Positions 38,617 to 48,388 of a stretch of 64,000 bases of DNA are shown here, piece after piece. Each line of letters opens with the position of its first letter. The first letter of the stretch is position 1. The stretch covers positions 3,286,001 through 3,350,000 of the forward strand of contig NZ_CP104582.1 in assembly GCF_029814935.1 (NCBI RefSeq). The letters are read 5' to 3'. The notes under the pieces are model-generated. The model was not told where the DNA came from and ran no database searches. It worked only from the letters and a program-made list of their open reading frames with translations. The stretch is from Pseudomonas sp. GD03919 (GTDB lineage Bacteria > Pseudomonadota > Gammaproteobacteria > Pseudomonadales > Pseudomonadaceae). A program made the position numbers and the translations under genes.

Positions 38617-39915
38617 ATGCTCAGCCTTGCCCGACTTGCCGCCCTGTTCAGTGGCCTGGTTTTCTGTGCTTCGACGCTGGCCGCCGATGTGGACGCCGAG
38701 AGCTACGGTTATCCATTGGCCAACCCGTTCGAGGCAACCATCGCCACCACACCGCCCGAGCTGCGCCCGGCGCTGCCGGCCGATGCAGACATCCGGCAGC
38801 GCGACTACTCGGTACGCCTGCGCCCGGATCGACAATTCGAGTTGCTGGAGAACCTCTGGCCAGTGACCCGGCTGCGTTATCGCCTGGCCGAGCAGAAAGG
38901 CCGCGCGCCGCTGATCTTCATCATCGCCGGCACCGGCGCACACTACGCCAGCGGCACCAACGAATACCTGAAGAAACTCTTCTATGGCGCCGGTTTCCAT
39001 GTGGTGCAGCTGTCGTCACCAACCAGCTATGACTTCATGGCTGCCGCCTCACGCTCTGCCACACCCGGTTACAGCCCGGAAGATGCCGACGACCTGTACC
39101 GCGTGATGCAGGCTGTGCGCGCCCAGCACCCGAAGCTCGATGTCAGTGAGTTCATGCTCACCGGCTACAGCCTCGGCGCGCTGCACGCCGCGTTCGTCAG
39201 CCAGCTCGATGAAACCCGTCGCGCCTTCGACTTCAAGCGGGTGCTGCTGCTCAATCCGCCGGTCAATCTCTACACCTCCATCACCAATCTGGACAAGCTG
39301 GTACAGACCAGGGTGCAGGGCATCGACAACAGCACCAACTTCTATGATCTGGTGCTGGGCAAGCTGACCCGTTACTTCAACGACAAGGGCTACCTGGATA
39401 TCAACGAGGCCATGCTCTATGACTTCCAGCAGTCAAAAGAGCGGCTCTCGGACGAGCAGATGGCCATGCTCATCGGCACCGCGTTCCGTTTTTCTTCTGC
39501 CGATATCGTCTTCACCTCGGACCTGCTCAATCGCCGCGGCCTGATCACCCCACGTGACTACCGCATCACCGAGGGCACCAGCCTCACGCCCTTCTTCCAG
39601 ATGGCCCTGCGCTGTGACTTCGACTGCTATATCGCCGAGCAACTGATACCCATGTGGCGCGCCCGCTATGACGGCGGCAGCCTCAATCAGTTGATCAACA
39701 AGACCAGCCTGTATGCCCTCGAGGACTACCTCAAAGGCAGCGACAAGATCGCCGTGATGCACAACGCCGATGACCTGATCCTCGGCCAGGGCGATATCGG
39801 TTTCCTGCGCCGCACCTTCGGCGACCGCCTGACCCTTTACCCGCGTGGCGGGCACTGCGGCAACCTCAACTATCGCGTCAATGCCGACGCCATGCTGGAG
39901 TTCTTCCGTGGTTAA
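38617..39915 (+). CDS. Secreted alpha/beta-hydrolase-like protein, coupled to mlaA
   Basis: A 432-residue protein with a cleavable signal peptide (CASTLA-ADV). The central segment shows a serine-hydrolase elbow GYSLGA (about 180-185); an IAGTGAHYASG oxyanion region lies upstream and RGGHCGN near the C-terminus may supply the His. Two Cys in ALRCDFDCYIAEQ could form a disulfide. The mlaA start lies inside its last codons, so the two are translationally coupled, hinting at a role in outer-membrane lipid turnover. Upstream in-frame ATG at 38533 would not give a signal peptide. Confidence 0.8.
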   Translation: MLSLARLAALFSGLVFCASTLAADVDAESYGYPLANPFEATIATTPPELRPALPADADIRQRDYSVRLRPDRQFELLENLWPVTRLRYRLAEQKGRAPLIFIIAGTGAHYASGTNEYLKKLFYGAGFHVVQLSSPTSYDFMAAASRSATPGYSPEDADDLYRVMQAVRAQHPKLDVSEFMLTGYSLGALHAAFVSQLDETRRAFDFKRVLLLNPPVNLYTSITNLDKLVQTRVQGIDNSTNFYDLVLGKLTRYFNDKGYLDINEAMLYDFQQSKERLSDEQMAMLIGTAFRFSSADIVFTSDLLNRRGLITPRDYRITEGTSLTPFFQMALRCDFDCYIAEQLIPMWRARYDGGSLNQLINKTSLYALEDYLKGSDKIAVMHNADDLILGQGDIGFLRRTFGDRLTLYPRGGHCGNLNYRVNADAMLEFFRG

Positions 39916-40678
39916 GCACAGCACCCTGACCATCGCCCTGCTGCTGGCCGGCGGGCAGGCCCTGGCCGCCAACCAGGTCGACCCTGACGGTTTCACCAAC
40001 CCGCTGCAGCACCTGCAGTTCAACCCGGGGCTGGACCAGCAGGAATTCGAGCGCGCCTCCAGTGACGCCCTGCAGGTCTATGACCCCCTGGAGTCATGGA
40101 ACCGCCGCGTCTACCACTTCAACTACCGTTTCGATCAGTGGGTCTTCCTGCCCGTGGTCGACGGTTACCGCTACGTCACGCCGAGCCTGGTACAGAGTGG
40201 CGTGCACAACTTCTTCAACAATCTGGGGGAAATTCCCACGCTGGCCAACAGCCTGTTGCAACTCAAGGGCCAACGGGCGATGAACAGCACTGCACGGCTG
40301 CTCTTCAATACCATCATCGGAGTCGGTGGCCTGTGGGACCCGGCCACCAAGATGGGCCTGCCACGCTTGAGCGAGGACTTCGGCCAGACCCTGGGGTACT
40401 ACGGCGTACCGGCCGGCCCTTACCTAATGCTACCGCTGCTCGGCCCGTCGAACCTGCGCGACACCGGCGGCCTGGTGGCGGATTACAGCCTGGAGAGCGC
40501 GGTCAACTACCTCGATGTGGCCGATGCCAGCGCCGACAATCCCGGCATCACGGCGCTGCGTATCATCGACACCCGTGCCAATACCGGCTTCCGCTATGGC
40601 CAACTGAATTCGCCATTCGAGTACGAGAAGATTCGTTACTTCTACCACGAGTCGCGCAAGCTGAAGATTGCCGACTGA
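39908..40678 (+). CDS. mlaA: MlaA/VacJ family outer-membrane lipid-asymmetry protein
   Basis: A 256-residue protein with the VacJ signature YDPLESWNRRVYHFNYRFDQWVFLPVVDGYRYVTP and GGLWDPATKMGLPR. MlaA removes surface phospholipid and passes it to MlaC. The signal ends ALA-ANQ and has no lipobox Cys, so unlike E. coli MlaA it is not predicted to be lipidated. GTG at 39908 lies inside the end of the hydrolase gene with GGAG at 7-bp spacing. An upstream frame to 39845 is not needed. Confidence 0.9.
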   Translation: MVKHSTLTIALLLAGGQALAANQVDPDGFTNPLQHLQFNPGLDQQEFERASSDALQVYDPLESWNRRVYHFNYRFDQWVFLPVVDGYRYVTPSLVQSGVHNFFNNLGEIPTLANSLLQLKGQRAMNSTARLLFNTIIGVGGLWDPATKMGLPRLSEDFGQTLGYYGVPAGPYLMLPLLGPSNLRDTGGLVADYSLESAVNYLDVADASADNPGITALRIIDTRANTGFRYGQLNSPFEYEKIRYFYHESRKLKIAD

Positions 40679-40685
40679 AGCCTGG

Positions 40686-40714
40686 GCCATGCATCGAATT
40701 AATCGATGCATGGC
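40686..40714. other. Palindrome between mlaA and the pirin gene
   Basis: Arms GCCATGCATCGA and TCGATGCATGGC (12 bp) flank a 5-bp spacer, followed by CAAATTTT. It may act as a weak terminator of mlaA or as an operator for the pirin gene. Confidence 0.45.
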
Positions 40715-40788
40715 CGGCAAATTTTCCACCCAAATATCGATTCGATGCGACTAGCATGGCGCCATTCCTACCTCCCAAGGAGCTCGCC

Positions 40789-41643
40789 ATGACTTCGCCA
40801 CGCCGCGTCATCAGCATCCAGCCTGGCCAACCCGCCTCGGACGGAGCGGGGGTGCGCCTCAACCGCGTGATCGGCGGACCGGGCCTGGAGCGCTTCGATC
40901 CCTTCCTGATGCTCGACGAGTTTTCCACCGACAACCCCGACGACTACATCGCCGGTTTCCCGCCGCACCCGCATCGCGGTTTCGAGACCATCACCTACAT
41001 GCTCGAAGGGCGCATGCGCCATGAGGATCACCTGGGCAACGTCGGCCTGCTCGGCAGTGGCGGCGTGCAATGGATGACCGCCGCGCGCGGCATCATCCAC
41101 AGCGAAATGCCCGAGCAGGAGTCCGGCGCCATGCGCGGCTTCCAGCTCTGGCTCAACCTGCCGGCCAAGGACAAACTGGGCCAGGCGGGTTATCGCGACA
41201 TCCCGGCCAGCGAGATCCCGCGCATCAACACGGCATCCGGCGTCGAGGTGGTGGTGATCGCCGGCGAGTTCGACGATGGCGAAATCCGCCAGGCCGGCGC
41301 CGTGCAGCGTCCGTATACTGAGCCGCAACTGTTCGACCTGCATCTGCCGGCCGGCAGCCAGGTGGCACCACGTCTGGCCGACGGGCAGCGGGTCATGCTC
41401 TACGTCTACCAGGGTTTGCTCGAATTACCCGAGGCCGGCGCACAACCGACCAGCGCCGGGCGCCTGGTACGCCTGTCTGACGCGGGCGCACTGCAGCTGG
41501 CCAGCGCTCATGGCGCACGGGTGCTGCTGATCGCCGGCACACCACTGAACGAGCCCATCGTCCAGTACGGGCCGTTCGTGATGAACAGCCGTGAGGAAAT
41601 CGAGCAGGCTCTGCGTGACTTTCGCGATGGTGTGCTGGCCTGA
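40789..41643 (+). CDS. Pirin family protein
   Basis: A 284-residue bicupin. The N-terminal metal site is seen as HPHRGFETI (two His) and HSEMPE (His and Glu), as in pirins with quercetinase activity or redox-sensor roles. FDPFLMLDEF and WLNLPAKDK are typical. AAGGAG lies 6 bp before the ATG. The frame is open upstream by chance. Confidence 0.92.
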   Translation: MTSPRRVISIQPGQPASDGAGVRLNRVIGGPGLERFDPFLMLDEFSTDNPDDYIAGFPPHPHRGFETITYMLEGRMRHEDHLGNVGLLGSGGVQWMTAARGIIHSEMPEQESGAMRGFQLWLNLPAKDKLGQAGYRDIPASEIPRINTASGVEVVVIAGEFDDGEIRQAGAVQRPYTEPQLFDLHLPAGSQVAPRLADGQRVMLYVYQGLLELPEAGAQPTSAGRLVRLSDAGALQLASAHGARVLLIAGTPLNEPIVQYGPFVMNSREEIEQALRDFRDGVLA

Positions 41644-41705
41644 GGCGCAGAAACCGGACGCTATGCAGGATGCGCCGCTCGACCTGACCTCCAGGGCTGC
41701 GCGAC

Positions 41706-42887
41706 TCAGGCAGGCTGCGCCACATCGACCAGCCCGAGAAAACGGCAGAGGTCGGCCTTACGTGTCATCGCATCCTGATAACCCAGTTCGATCAACTCGC
41801 TGCAGTAACCGGGCTCGAACAGCAGGTAGCTGAGCACCCCCGCTCCACCGGCTTTGGTTGCACCCGGACCACGCAGAAACAGGCGCAGCGCCCTGGGCAG
41901 CTCGCGCTGATGACGCGCGGCAATCTGATCCAGCGGCTGGCTCGGCGCGATCACCAGCACATCCACCGGGTTCAGGCCCAAGCCACGCGGTCGCCGCTCA
42001 GGCGGCACCAGCGCACTCATCTGGTTGAGTCGTTCAAGCAGTTCGATGTCGGTTTCCAGATTATCGATGAAGGTACTGTTGAGCATGTGCCCGCCAATTT
42101 GCGCCAGACTCGGCGGGCGATTGGCCGGGGGGAACGGCACAGCGGCCGAGGCATTGCTCTGCGCGTTGCCACTCACACCAATCACCAGTACGCGGCTGGC
42201 GCCCAGGTGCAAGGCGGGGCTGATCGGCGCCGCCTGACGCACCGCGCCGTCGCCGAAGTTTTCGCGGTTGATTTTCACCGGCGGGAATATCAGCGGAATC
42301 GACGCACTGGCCAGCAAGTGTTCGATGCGCAGCCGCGTCGGCACCCCGACACGACGGTGGCGAAACCAGGGGTCGATGGTCGCGCGGCCCTGATAGAAGG
42401 TCATCGCCTGACCGCTTTCATAGGCGAAGGCTGTCACCGCCACGGCCCGCAACTGTCGATGACGCACGGCAGCCGCGATGCCGGAAAAATCCAGCTCGCG
42501 CTCCAGCAGCTCGCGCAACGGCGAACTGTCGAGCAACGCCACCGGCACATCGCGGCCCAGGCCGAGCAGACTATGCCCGACGAAACGCGCCGCCTGGCGC
42601 AGCACGCCCGGCCAGTCGCTGCGATACACCATGTGCGTATGAAAGCCCTGCCAGACCGAGGTCAGGCGCCGCACGGCTTCGCCGAACTGCAACGCGCCAC
42701 AGGCCAGGCCAACGGCATTGATCGCCCCGGCCGAGGTGCCGACTATCACCGGAAAGGGATTGTGCGAGGCATCCGGCAGCAGATCGGCAATGGCTGCCAG
42801 CACCCCGACCTGATAGGCCGCCCGCGCCCCGCCGCCGGAGAGGATCAGCCCGGTCACGGGCGCATCGGGGCGGGCAATCACGGTCAT
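41706..42887 (-). CDS. Patatin-like phospholipase
   Basis: A 393-residue protein of the patatin family. The oxyanion loop SGGGARAAY is at about 17-25, the nucleophile elbow GTSAG at 50-54 and the dyad Asp in DGAV. A C-terminal extension of about 150 residues is typical of the DUF3336-less bacterial type. It probably hydrolyses phospholipids in the cytosol. It faces the pirin gene convergently and shares direction with lpxL. Confidence 0.92.
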   Translation of the reverse strand: MTVIARPDAPVTGLILSGGGARAAYQVGVLAAIADLLPDASHNPFPVIVGTSAGAINAVGLACGALQFGEAVRRLTSVWQGFHTHMVYRSDWPGVLRQAARFVGHSLLGLGRDVPVALLDSSPLRELLERELDFSGIAAAVRHRQLRAVAVTAFAYESGQAMTFYQGRATIDPWFRHRRVGVPTRLRIEHLLASASIPLIFPPVKINRENFGDGAVRQAAPISPALHLGASRVLVIGVSGNAQSNASAAVPFPPANRPPSLAQIGGHMLNSTFIDNLETDIELLERLNQMSALVPPERRPRGLGLNPVDVLVIAPSQPLDQIAARHQRELPRALRLFLRGPGATKAGGAGVLSYLLFEPGYCSELIELGYQDAMTRKADLCRFLGLVDVAQPA

Positions 42888-42922
42888 CGGGCGATCCTGT
42901 TTTTCGTTGCAGTATAGATGCG

Positions 42923-43855
42923 CTACTTGCGCTTACCGTACAGCTTCGGTTCCCCCTCGGGGCGCGTCTTGAACCGCCGATGCGCCCACAGGTATTGCTC
43001 CGGGCAGGCACTGACTACTTGCTCGACCCACTGATTGATGCGCAGGCAGTCTGCCTCTTCACTTTCACCTGGGAAATGCTCCAGCGGCGGATGAATGACC
43101 AAGCGATAGCCGCTGCCGTCCTCCAGGCGCCGTTGCGTGAAGGGCACCACGCGCGCCTTGCCCAGGCGGGCGAACTTGGTGGTGGCGGTAACCGTCGCCG
43201 CCTGGATGCCGAACAAGGGCACGAAGATGCTCTGCTTGCGCCCGTAGTCCTGGTCCGGCGCATACCAGATGGCGCGACCGGCACGCAGTACCTTGAGCAT
43301 CGCGCGAATATCCTCGCGCTCGATGGCCGTGGCATCGAGGTTATGACGCTCGCGGCCACGGCGCTGGATGAAGTCGAACAACGGGTTGTCGTGCTCGCGG
43401 TACATGCCATCGATGGTGTGCAATTGGCCAAGCAGCGCCGCGCCGATTTCCAGAGTGGTGAAATGCACCGCCATGAGAATCACGCCCTGCCCCTCGGCCT
43501 GTGCCTGCTGCAGATGCTCGAGGCCTTCGACGTGCGCCAGCCGCGCCAGGCGCGCCTTGGGCCACCACCAGCTCATGGCCATCTCGAAGAAGGCGATGCC
43601 GGTGGAGGCGAAGTTTTCCCTGAGCAGACGCTCGCGCTCGGCAGCGCTCTTGTCAGGGAAACACAGCTCCAGGTTGCGTGCGGCGATCTGCCGGCGCGAG
43701 CTGGCCGTGCGGTACATCAGCCAGCCCAGCGCCCGCCCCAGTTTCAGTTGCAGGCCATAAGGCAGTTGCACCACCAGCCACAGCAGCCCAAAGCCCAGCC
43801 ACAGCGGCCAGAAGCGCGGATGAAGAAAATAGGCGCGAAAGCGGGGGCGATCCAT
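42923..43855 (-). CDS. lpxL: Lipid A late acyltransferase (LpxL/HtrB family)
   Basis: A 310-residue inner-membrane acyltransferase with an N-terminal membrane helix (PLWLGFGLLWLVVQLPYG). The catalytic motif is H-x4-E in VHFTTLEIG, and YAPDQDYG and PFTQRR follow. It adds a secondary acyl chain to lipid A. In P. aeruginosa the enzyme beside minCDE is HtrB2, which I recall as acting at the 2 position. The ATG at 43855 gives the usual start; the frame extends to 43888. Confidence 0.92.
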   Translation of the reverse strand: MDRPRFRAYFLHPRFWPLWLGFGLLWLVVQLPYGLQLKLGRALGWLMYRTASSRRQIAARNLELCFPDKSAAERERLLRENFASTGIAFFEMAMSWWWPKARLARLAHVEGLEHLQQAQAEGQGVILMAVHFTTLEIGAALLGQLHTIDGMYREHDNPLFDFIQRRGRERHNLDATAIEREDIRAMLKVLRAGRAIWYAPDQDYGRKQSIFVPLFGIQAATVTATTKFARLGKARVVPFTQRRLEDGSGYRLVIHPPLEHFPGESEEADCLRINQWVEQVVSACPEQYLWAHRRFKTRPEGEPKLYGKRK

Positions 43856-44012
43856 GAGGCGTTTCCGATCACTTGCAAAGCCACGCATTCTAACCCAGTT
43901 TTCCCGGCCAGCTCGGCGTCATCCATGCCACCTGAGTCATTCGCCACAGCGCAGCGACAGACAAACACCCCCAACCTGCGGCCCCGGCTCTGGCCTCACT
44001 GACGTGCGCGGC

Positions 44013-44041
44013 TTGCGGCATGCGGTCTATGCCGTTATAAG
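44013..44041 (+). promoter_or_regulatory. Sigma-70 promoter of minCDE
   Basis: TTGCGG and TATAAG are separated by 17 bp, 42 bp upstream of the minC ATG. A good match to the consensus; not mapped. Confidence 0.6.
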
Positions 44042-44082
44042 TCCGGCATCTTTCGACTCGCCAGAAGGCCCATCGCACCACC

Positions 44083-44811
44083 ATGAGCCAAGCCGACCTC
44101 CTCGCCCAAGACCCCGTATTCCAGCTCAAGGGCAGCATGCTCGCCATCACCCTGATGGAACTGGCGCACAACGACCTCGAACGCCTCGACGCGCAACTGA
44201 CGGAAAAGGTCGCCCAGGCACCGGCTTTTTTCAGCAATACGCCATTGGTACTGGCCCTGGACAAGCTGCCGGAAGGCGAAGGCGAACTGGATCTGGCCGA
44301 GCTGATGGCCGTCTGCCGCCGCCATGGTCTGCGCACGCTGGCCATCCGCGCCTCGCGCGAAAGTGATGTCGCCGCTGCCGAAGCCATGGATCTGCCGGTA
44401 CTGCCTCCCTCCGGCGCACGCGAGCGCCCTCTCGATCCGGCGCCGAAGAAGGTCGAAGAAAAACCAGCCGAACCCGAGCACAAACCCAGCCGCATCATCA
44501 CCACCCCGGTACGTGGAGGCCAGCAGGTCTACGCCCAGGGCGGCGATCTGATCGTCCTGGCAGCGGTCAGTGCCGGGGCGGAACTTCTCGCCGATGGCAA
44601 CATCCATGTTTACGCGCCCATGCGTGGCCGCGCACTGGCTGGCATCAAGGGCAATACCCAGGCACGGATTTTCTGTCAGCAAATGGGCGCCGAAATGCTG
44701 TCGATTGCCGGCCATTACAAGGTCGCCGAAGACCTGCGCCGTGACCCGCTGTGGGGCGATGCGGTACATGTCAGCCTGTCAGGTGACGTGTTGAACATCA
44801 CCCGCCTTTAA
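44083..44811 (+). CDS. minC: Septum-site determining inhibitor MinC
   Basis: A 242-residue FtsZ inhibitor. The N-terminal domain (about 1-105) has [15 protein letters not shown], then a Pro/Glu/Lys linker, then the C-terminal beta-helix with [19 protein letters not shown] and [11 protein letters not shown]. First gene of minCDE, with minD 101 bp later. Confidence 0.96.
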   Translation: MSQADLLAQDPVFQLKGSMLAITLMELAHNDLERLDAQLTEKVAQAPAFFSNTPLVLALDKLPEGEGELDLAELMAVCRRHGLRTLAIRASRESDVAAAEAMDLPVLPPSGARERPLDPAPKKVEEKPAEPEHKPSRIITTPVRGGQQVYAQGGDLIVLAAVSAGAELLADGNIHVYAPMRGRALAGIKGNTQARIFCQQMGAEMLSIAGHYKVAEDLRRDPLWGDAVHVSLSGDVLNITRL

Positions 44812-44912
44812 CGGATACTGCGGCCACTTTTTTTACGGACACAAAAAGGCATCTGGAAGCCTCGATTGGCTGACGGATTCCCGCGTTTTATTCATTTTTA
44901 GGGTGAATCACC

Positions 44913-45728
44913 TTGGCCAAGATCCTCGTAGTCACTTCCGGCAAGGGTGGCGTCGGTAAAACCACCACCAGCGCTGCCATCGGTACCGGCCTCGCCCTGC
45001 GCGGGCACAAGACCGTCATCGTCGACTTCGACGTCGGCCTGCGTAACCTCGATCTGATCATGGGTTGCGAACGCCGCGTGGTGTACGACTTCGTCAACGT
45101 CGTCAACGGCGAGGCCACGCTGACCCAGGCCCTGATCAAGGACAAGCGTCTCGAGAACCTGTACGTGCTGGCAGCCAGCCAGACCCGTGACAAGGACGCA
45201 CTGACCCTGGAAGGCGTCGAGAAGGTCATCAACGAGCTGTCGCAGAATTTCGAATACGTGGTCTGCGATTCGCCCGCCGGCATCGAGAAAGGCGCGCACC
45301 TGGCGATGTATTTCGCCGACGAGGCCATTGTCGTGACCAACCCGGAAGTATCCTCGGTACGTGACTCCGACCGCATGCTCGGCCTGTTGGCGAGCAAATC
45401 GCGCCGCGCCGAGAAAGGCGAAGAGCCGATCAAAGAACACCTGCTGCTGACCCGTTACAACCCCGAGCGCGTCACCAAGGGCGAAATGCTCGGCGTCGAA
45501 GACGTCGAGGAAATCCTCGCCATCCGCCTGCTCGGCGTGATCCCCGAATCCCAGGCCGTGCTCAAGGCATCCAACCAGGGTATCCCGGTCATCCTCGATG
45601 ACCAGAGCGATGCCGGCCAGGCCTACAGCGACGCAGTCGATCGCCTGCTCGGCAAGGACGTGCCGCACCGCTTCCTGGATGTGAAGAAGCAGGGCTTCCT
45701 GCAGCGCCTGTTTGGAGGTCGAGAATGA
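44913..45728 (+). CDS. minD: Septum-site ATPase MinD
   Basis: A 271-residue ParA-like ATPase with deviant Walker [10 protein letters not shown] at about 10-18, and a C-terminal amphipathic membrane-targeting helix (FLQRLFGG). ATP-bound MinD recruits MinC to the membrane. It starts with TTG at 44913 behind AGGGTG, as I recall for P. aeruginosa minD; no ATG gives a full N-terminus. The stop overlaps the minE start. Confidence 0.97.
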   Translation: MAKILVVTSGKGGVGKTTTSAAIGTGLALRGHKTVIVDFDVGLRNLDLIMGCERRVVYDFVNVVNGEATLTQALIKDKRLENLYVLAASQTRDKDALTLEGVEKVINELSQNFEYVVCDSPAGIEKGAHLAMYFADEAIVVTNPEVSSVRDSDRMLGLLASKSRRAEKGEEPIKEHLLLTRYNPERVTKGEMLGVEDVEEILAIRLLGVIPESQAVLKASNQGIPVILDDQSDAGQAYSDAVDRLLGKDVPHRFLDVKKQGFLQRLFGGRE

Positions 45729-45979
45729 ATATTTTTGACTTCTTGCGTTCGCGCAAGAAGGAAACCACCGCATCCATCGCCAAAGAGCGCCTGCAGATCA
45801 TCGTTGCCCACGAACGCGGCCAGCGCAGCCAGCCGGACTACCTGCCTGCCCTGCAGCAGGAGCTGGTGGAAGTGATCCGCAAGTACGTCAACATCGATTC
45901 GGATCAGGTGCAGGTCGCCCTAGAGAACCAGGGCAGTTGCTCGATCCTGGAGCTGAACATTACCCTGCCGGATCGCTGA
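45725..45979 (+). CDS. minE: Cell-division topological specificity factor MinE
   Basis: An 84-residue protein with the N-terminal membrane/MinD-binding segment ([30 protein letters not shown]) and C-terminal dimer domain ([22 protein letters not shown]). It drives pole-to-pole oscillation. ATG overlaps the minD stop (ATGA). A MITE-like element begins at its stop codon. Confidence 0.97.
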   Translation: MNIFDFLRSRKKETTASIAKERLQIIVAHERGQRSQPDYLPALQQELVEVIRKYVNIDSDQVQVALENQGSCSILELNITLPDR

Positions 45980-46207
45980 AAAATCTATTTGGACTTGCTG
46001 CGCGTCGGCCCTGCTGCGTTAAAAACAGGCTCGGAAAGCCGCTTGCGGCTAACGCACTTTAGTGCGACCCCGAAGGGGCGAGCGAAGCGAGTAATGCTCA
46101 TGTACAAAAGTACAGTCGACCGCGACTCCGACCGTTCCTCGCCTGTTTTTGCGGGGCCGCCATCGGTATTGCATGGCTCTAGCTCGCAGCGCCCAAGATA
46201 GATTTTT
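45979..46207. repeat. 229-bp structured MITE-like element, copy 1
   Basis: Terminal inverted repeats AAAAATCTATTTGG... and the reverse complement AAAAATCTATCTTGG.... The interior can form a long stem (GCGTTAAAAACAGGC with GCCTGTTTTTGC) and smaller hairpins (GAGCGAAGCGAG; GTAC-AAAA-GTAC). The same core recurs in the opposite orientation at 59892-60078. It fills the minE-rluA gap, has no coding capacity and begins at the last base of the minE stop. Confidence 0.75.
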
Positions 46208-46278
46208 AACTGGATCATGCGAATGGCGGCCTTACGGCCGCCATTCGCTTTTATCGCCCAATCCAACCAGAACGCCCC

Positions 46279-46914
46279 ATGCCGCTAAGCCAGATCGAAA
46301 TTCTCCACCAGGACGCCGCCCTGCTGGTGATCAACAAGCCCACCCTGCTGCTGTCGGTGCCCGGCCGCGCCGATGACAACAAGGATTGCCTGGTCACCCG
46401 CCTGCAGGAAAATGGCTATCCCGAGGCGCGCATCGTCCATCGGCTGGACTGGGAAACCTCCGGCATCATCGTCCTGGCCCGCGACGCCGACAGCCACCGC
46501 GAGCTGTCGCGGCAGTTCCACGACCGCGAGACCGAGAAGGCCTACACCGCGCTGTGCTGGGGCCAGCCACAGGCCGACAGCGGCAGCATCGACCTGCCGC
46601 TGCGCTACGACCCGCCGACCAAACCACGCCATGTCGTCGACCACGAACTGGGCAAGCATGCCCTGACCCACTGGCGCATCGTCGAGCGCTGCGGTGACTG
46701 GTGCCGGGTCGAACTCACGCCCATCACCGGCCGCTCGCACCAGTTGCGCGTGCACATGCTATCCATCGGCCACCCGCTGCTGGGCGACCGCCTCTACGCC
46801 CATGAACAGGCGCTGGCTGCCCATGAGCGCCTGTGCCTGCACGCCAGCATGCTCGCCCTGACTCACCCGCAAACGGGTGAGCACATGCGCTTCGAGTGCC
46901 CGGCGCCATTTTGA
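46279..46914 (+). CDS. rluA: RluA-family pseudouridine synthase
   Basis: A 211-residue protein, close to the 219 of E. coli RluA. Motif II HRLDWETSGI holds the catalytic Asp (about residue 56), and GRSHQLRVHM is motif III. RluA modifies 23S rRNA U746 and tRNA U32; the size and lack of an S4 domain fit RluA rather than RluC/D. Confidence 0.9.
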   Translation: MPLSQIEILHQDAALLVINKPTLLLSVPGRADDNKDCLVTRLQENGYPEARIVHRLDWETSGIIVLARDADSHRELSRQFHDRETEKAYTALCWGQPQADSGSIDLPLRYDPPTKPRHVVDHELGKHALTHWRIVERCGDWCRVELTPITGRSHQLRVHMLSIGHPLLGDRLYAHEQALAAHERLCLHASMLALTHPQTGEHMRFECPAPF

Positions 46915-46923
46915 TCGCGCGCA

Positions 46924-46952
46924 GTAGGGTGGATGACGCTTTTTCATCCACC
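46924..46952. repeat. GTAGGGTGG-type palindromic repeat, copy c
   Basis: GTAGGGTGGATGACGCTTTTTCATCCACC, an inverted repeat 9 bp after the rluA stop. It may also act as a terminator hairpin. Confidence 0.78.
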
Positions 46953-47090
46953 TTTCTGACTGCCACAACCTGCGCCCAAGACCCCGCAAGCGCCAGCAGA
47001 TAGCCTGAAACTATCGCCGCAAACGAGTGCGCGACCGGCACAGGGCGATGCAAATTGGTTACACTCGCGCCATCGTTGCCCGGAGTCCCT

Positions 47091-48380
47091 ATGCGCGAAG
47101 AACTGATCCAAGGCCTGCTCGATTTTCTCAACGCCTCGCCGACCCCTTTCCATGCCACCACCAGCCTGGCCATGCGCCTGGAAGCCGCCGGTTATCGTCA
47201 CCTCGACGAACGCGCGCCCTGGCAGACCGAAGCCGGTGGTCGCTATTACGTGACCCGCAACGACTCCTCGATCATCGCCTTCAAACTCGGTAAACGCCCG
47301 GCCGTCGACGGCGGCATTCGCCTGGTCGGCGCGCATACCGACAGCCCCTGTCTGCGCGTCAAGCCGAGCCCGGAGCTGCAGCGCCAGGGCTTCTTCCAGC
47401 TCGGCGTGGAAGTCTACGGCGGCGCCCTGCTCGCCCCCTGGTTCGACCGCGACCTGTCGCTGGCCGGTCGTGTGACCTATCGCCGCGACGGCAAGGTCGA
47501 AAGCCAGTTGATCGACTTCTACCAGCCCATCGCCGTGATTCCCAGCCTGGCCATCCACCTCAACCGCGAGGCCAATCAGGGCTGGGCAATCAACCCGCAG
47601 AACGAACTACCGCCGATCCTGGCCCAACTGGCCAGCAGCGAAACCGCCGACTTCCGCGCCCTGCTCGCCGAACAGTTGGCCATGGAACACGACTTCAACC
47701 CGGACGCGGTACTGGATTACGAGCTGAGCTTCTACGACACCCAGAGCGCGGCCATCGTCGGCCTCAATCAGGACTTCATCGCCAGCGCGCGCCTGGACAA
47801 CCTGCTGTCCTGCTACGCGGGCCTGCAGGCGCTGATCGATTCGGACGACGAGGAAACCTGCGTACTGGTCTGCACCGACCACGAAGAAGTGGGCTCCTGC
47901 TCCGCCTGCGGCGCCGATGGCCCCTTCCTCGAGCAGGTACTGCGCCGCGTACTGCCAGGTGGCGACGATTTCGTCCGTACCATCCAGCGCTCGCTGCTGG
48001 TATCGGCCGACAACGCCCACGGCGTGCATCCCAACTATGCCGACAAGCACGACGGCAACCACGGGCCCAAGCTCAACGCCGGCCCGGTGATCAAGATCAA
48101 CAGCAACCAGCGCTACGCCACCAACAGCGAAACCGCCGGCTTCTTCCGCCATCTGTGCCTGGAGAACGAAGTGCCGGTGCAGAGCTTCGTGGTGCGCAGC
48201 GACATGGGCTGCGGCTCCACCATCGGCCCGATCACTGCCAGCCAGCTGGGCGTGCGTACGGTCGACATCGGCCTGCCCACCTTCGCCATGCACTCGATCC
48301 GTGAACTGGCCGGCAGCCACGATCTGGATCACCTGGTGAAAGTGTTGACCGCCTTCTATTCCAGCAGCGACCTGCCTTGA
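47091..48380 (+). CDS. apeB: M18 family aminopeptidase
   Basis: A 429-residue metallo-aminopeptidase of the M18 (aspartyl aminopeptidase/ApeB) family. It shows [15 protein letters not shown] (metal His and Asp), CTDHEEVGS (catalytic Glu and metal Glu), [12 protein letters not shown] (metal Asp) and the C-terminal TFAMHSIRE (metal His). It should form a two-zinc dodecamer. The ATG at 47091 has GGAG 5 bp upstream; a frame to 47055 is unlikely. gmhA follows 8 bp after the stop. Confidence 0.93.
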   Translation: MREELIQGLLDFLNASPTPFHATTSLAMRLEAAGYRHLDERAPWQTEAGGRYYVTRNDSSIIAFKLGKRPAVDGGIRLVGAHTDSPCLRVKPSPELQRQGFFQLGVEVYGGALLAPWFDRDLSLAGRVTYRRDGKVESQLIDFYQPIAVIPSLAIHLNREANQGWAINPQNELPPILAQLASSETADFRALLAEQLAMEHDFNPDAVLDYELSFYDTQSAAIVGLNQDFIASARLDNLLSCYAGLQALIDSDDEETCVLVCTDHEEVGSCSACGADGPFLEQVLRRVLPGGDDFVRTIQRSLLVSADNAHGVHPNYADKHDGNHGPKLNAGPVIKINSNQRYATNSETAGFFRHLCLENEVPVQSFVVRSDMGCGSTIGPITASQLGVRTVDIGLPTFAMHSIRELAGSHDLDHLVKVLTAFYSSSDLP

Positions 48381-48388
48381 GGCCCGAG

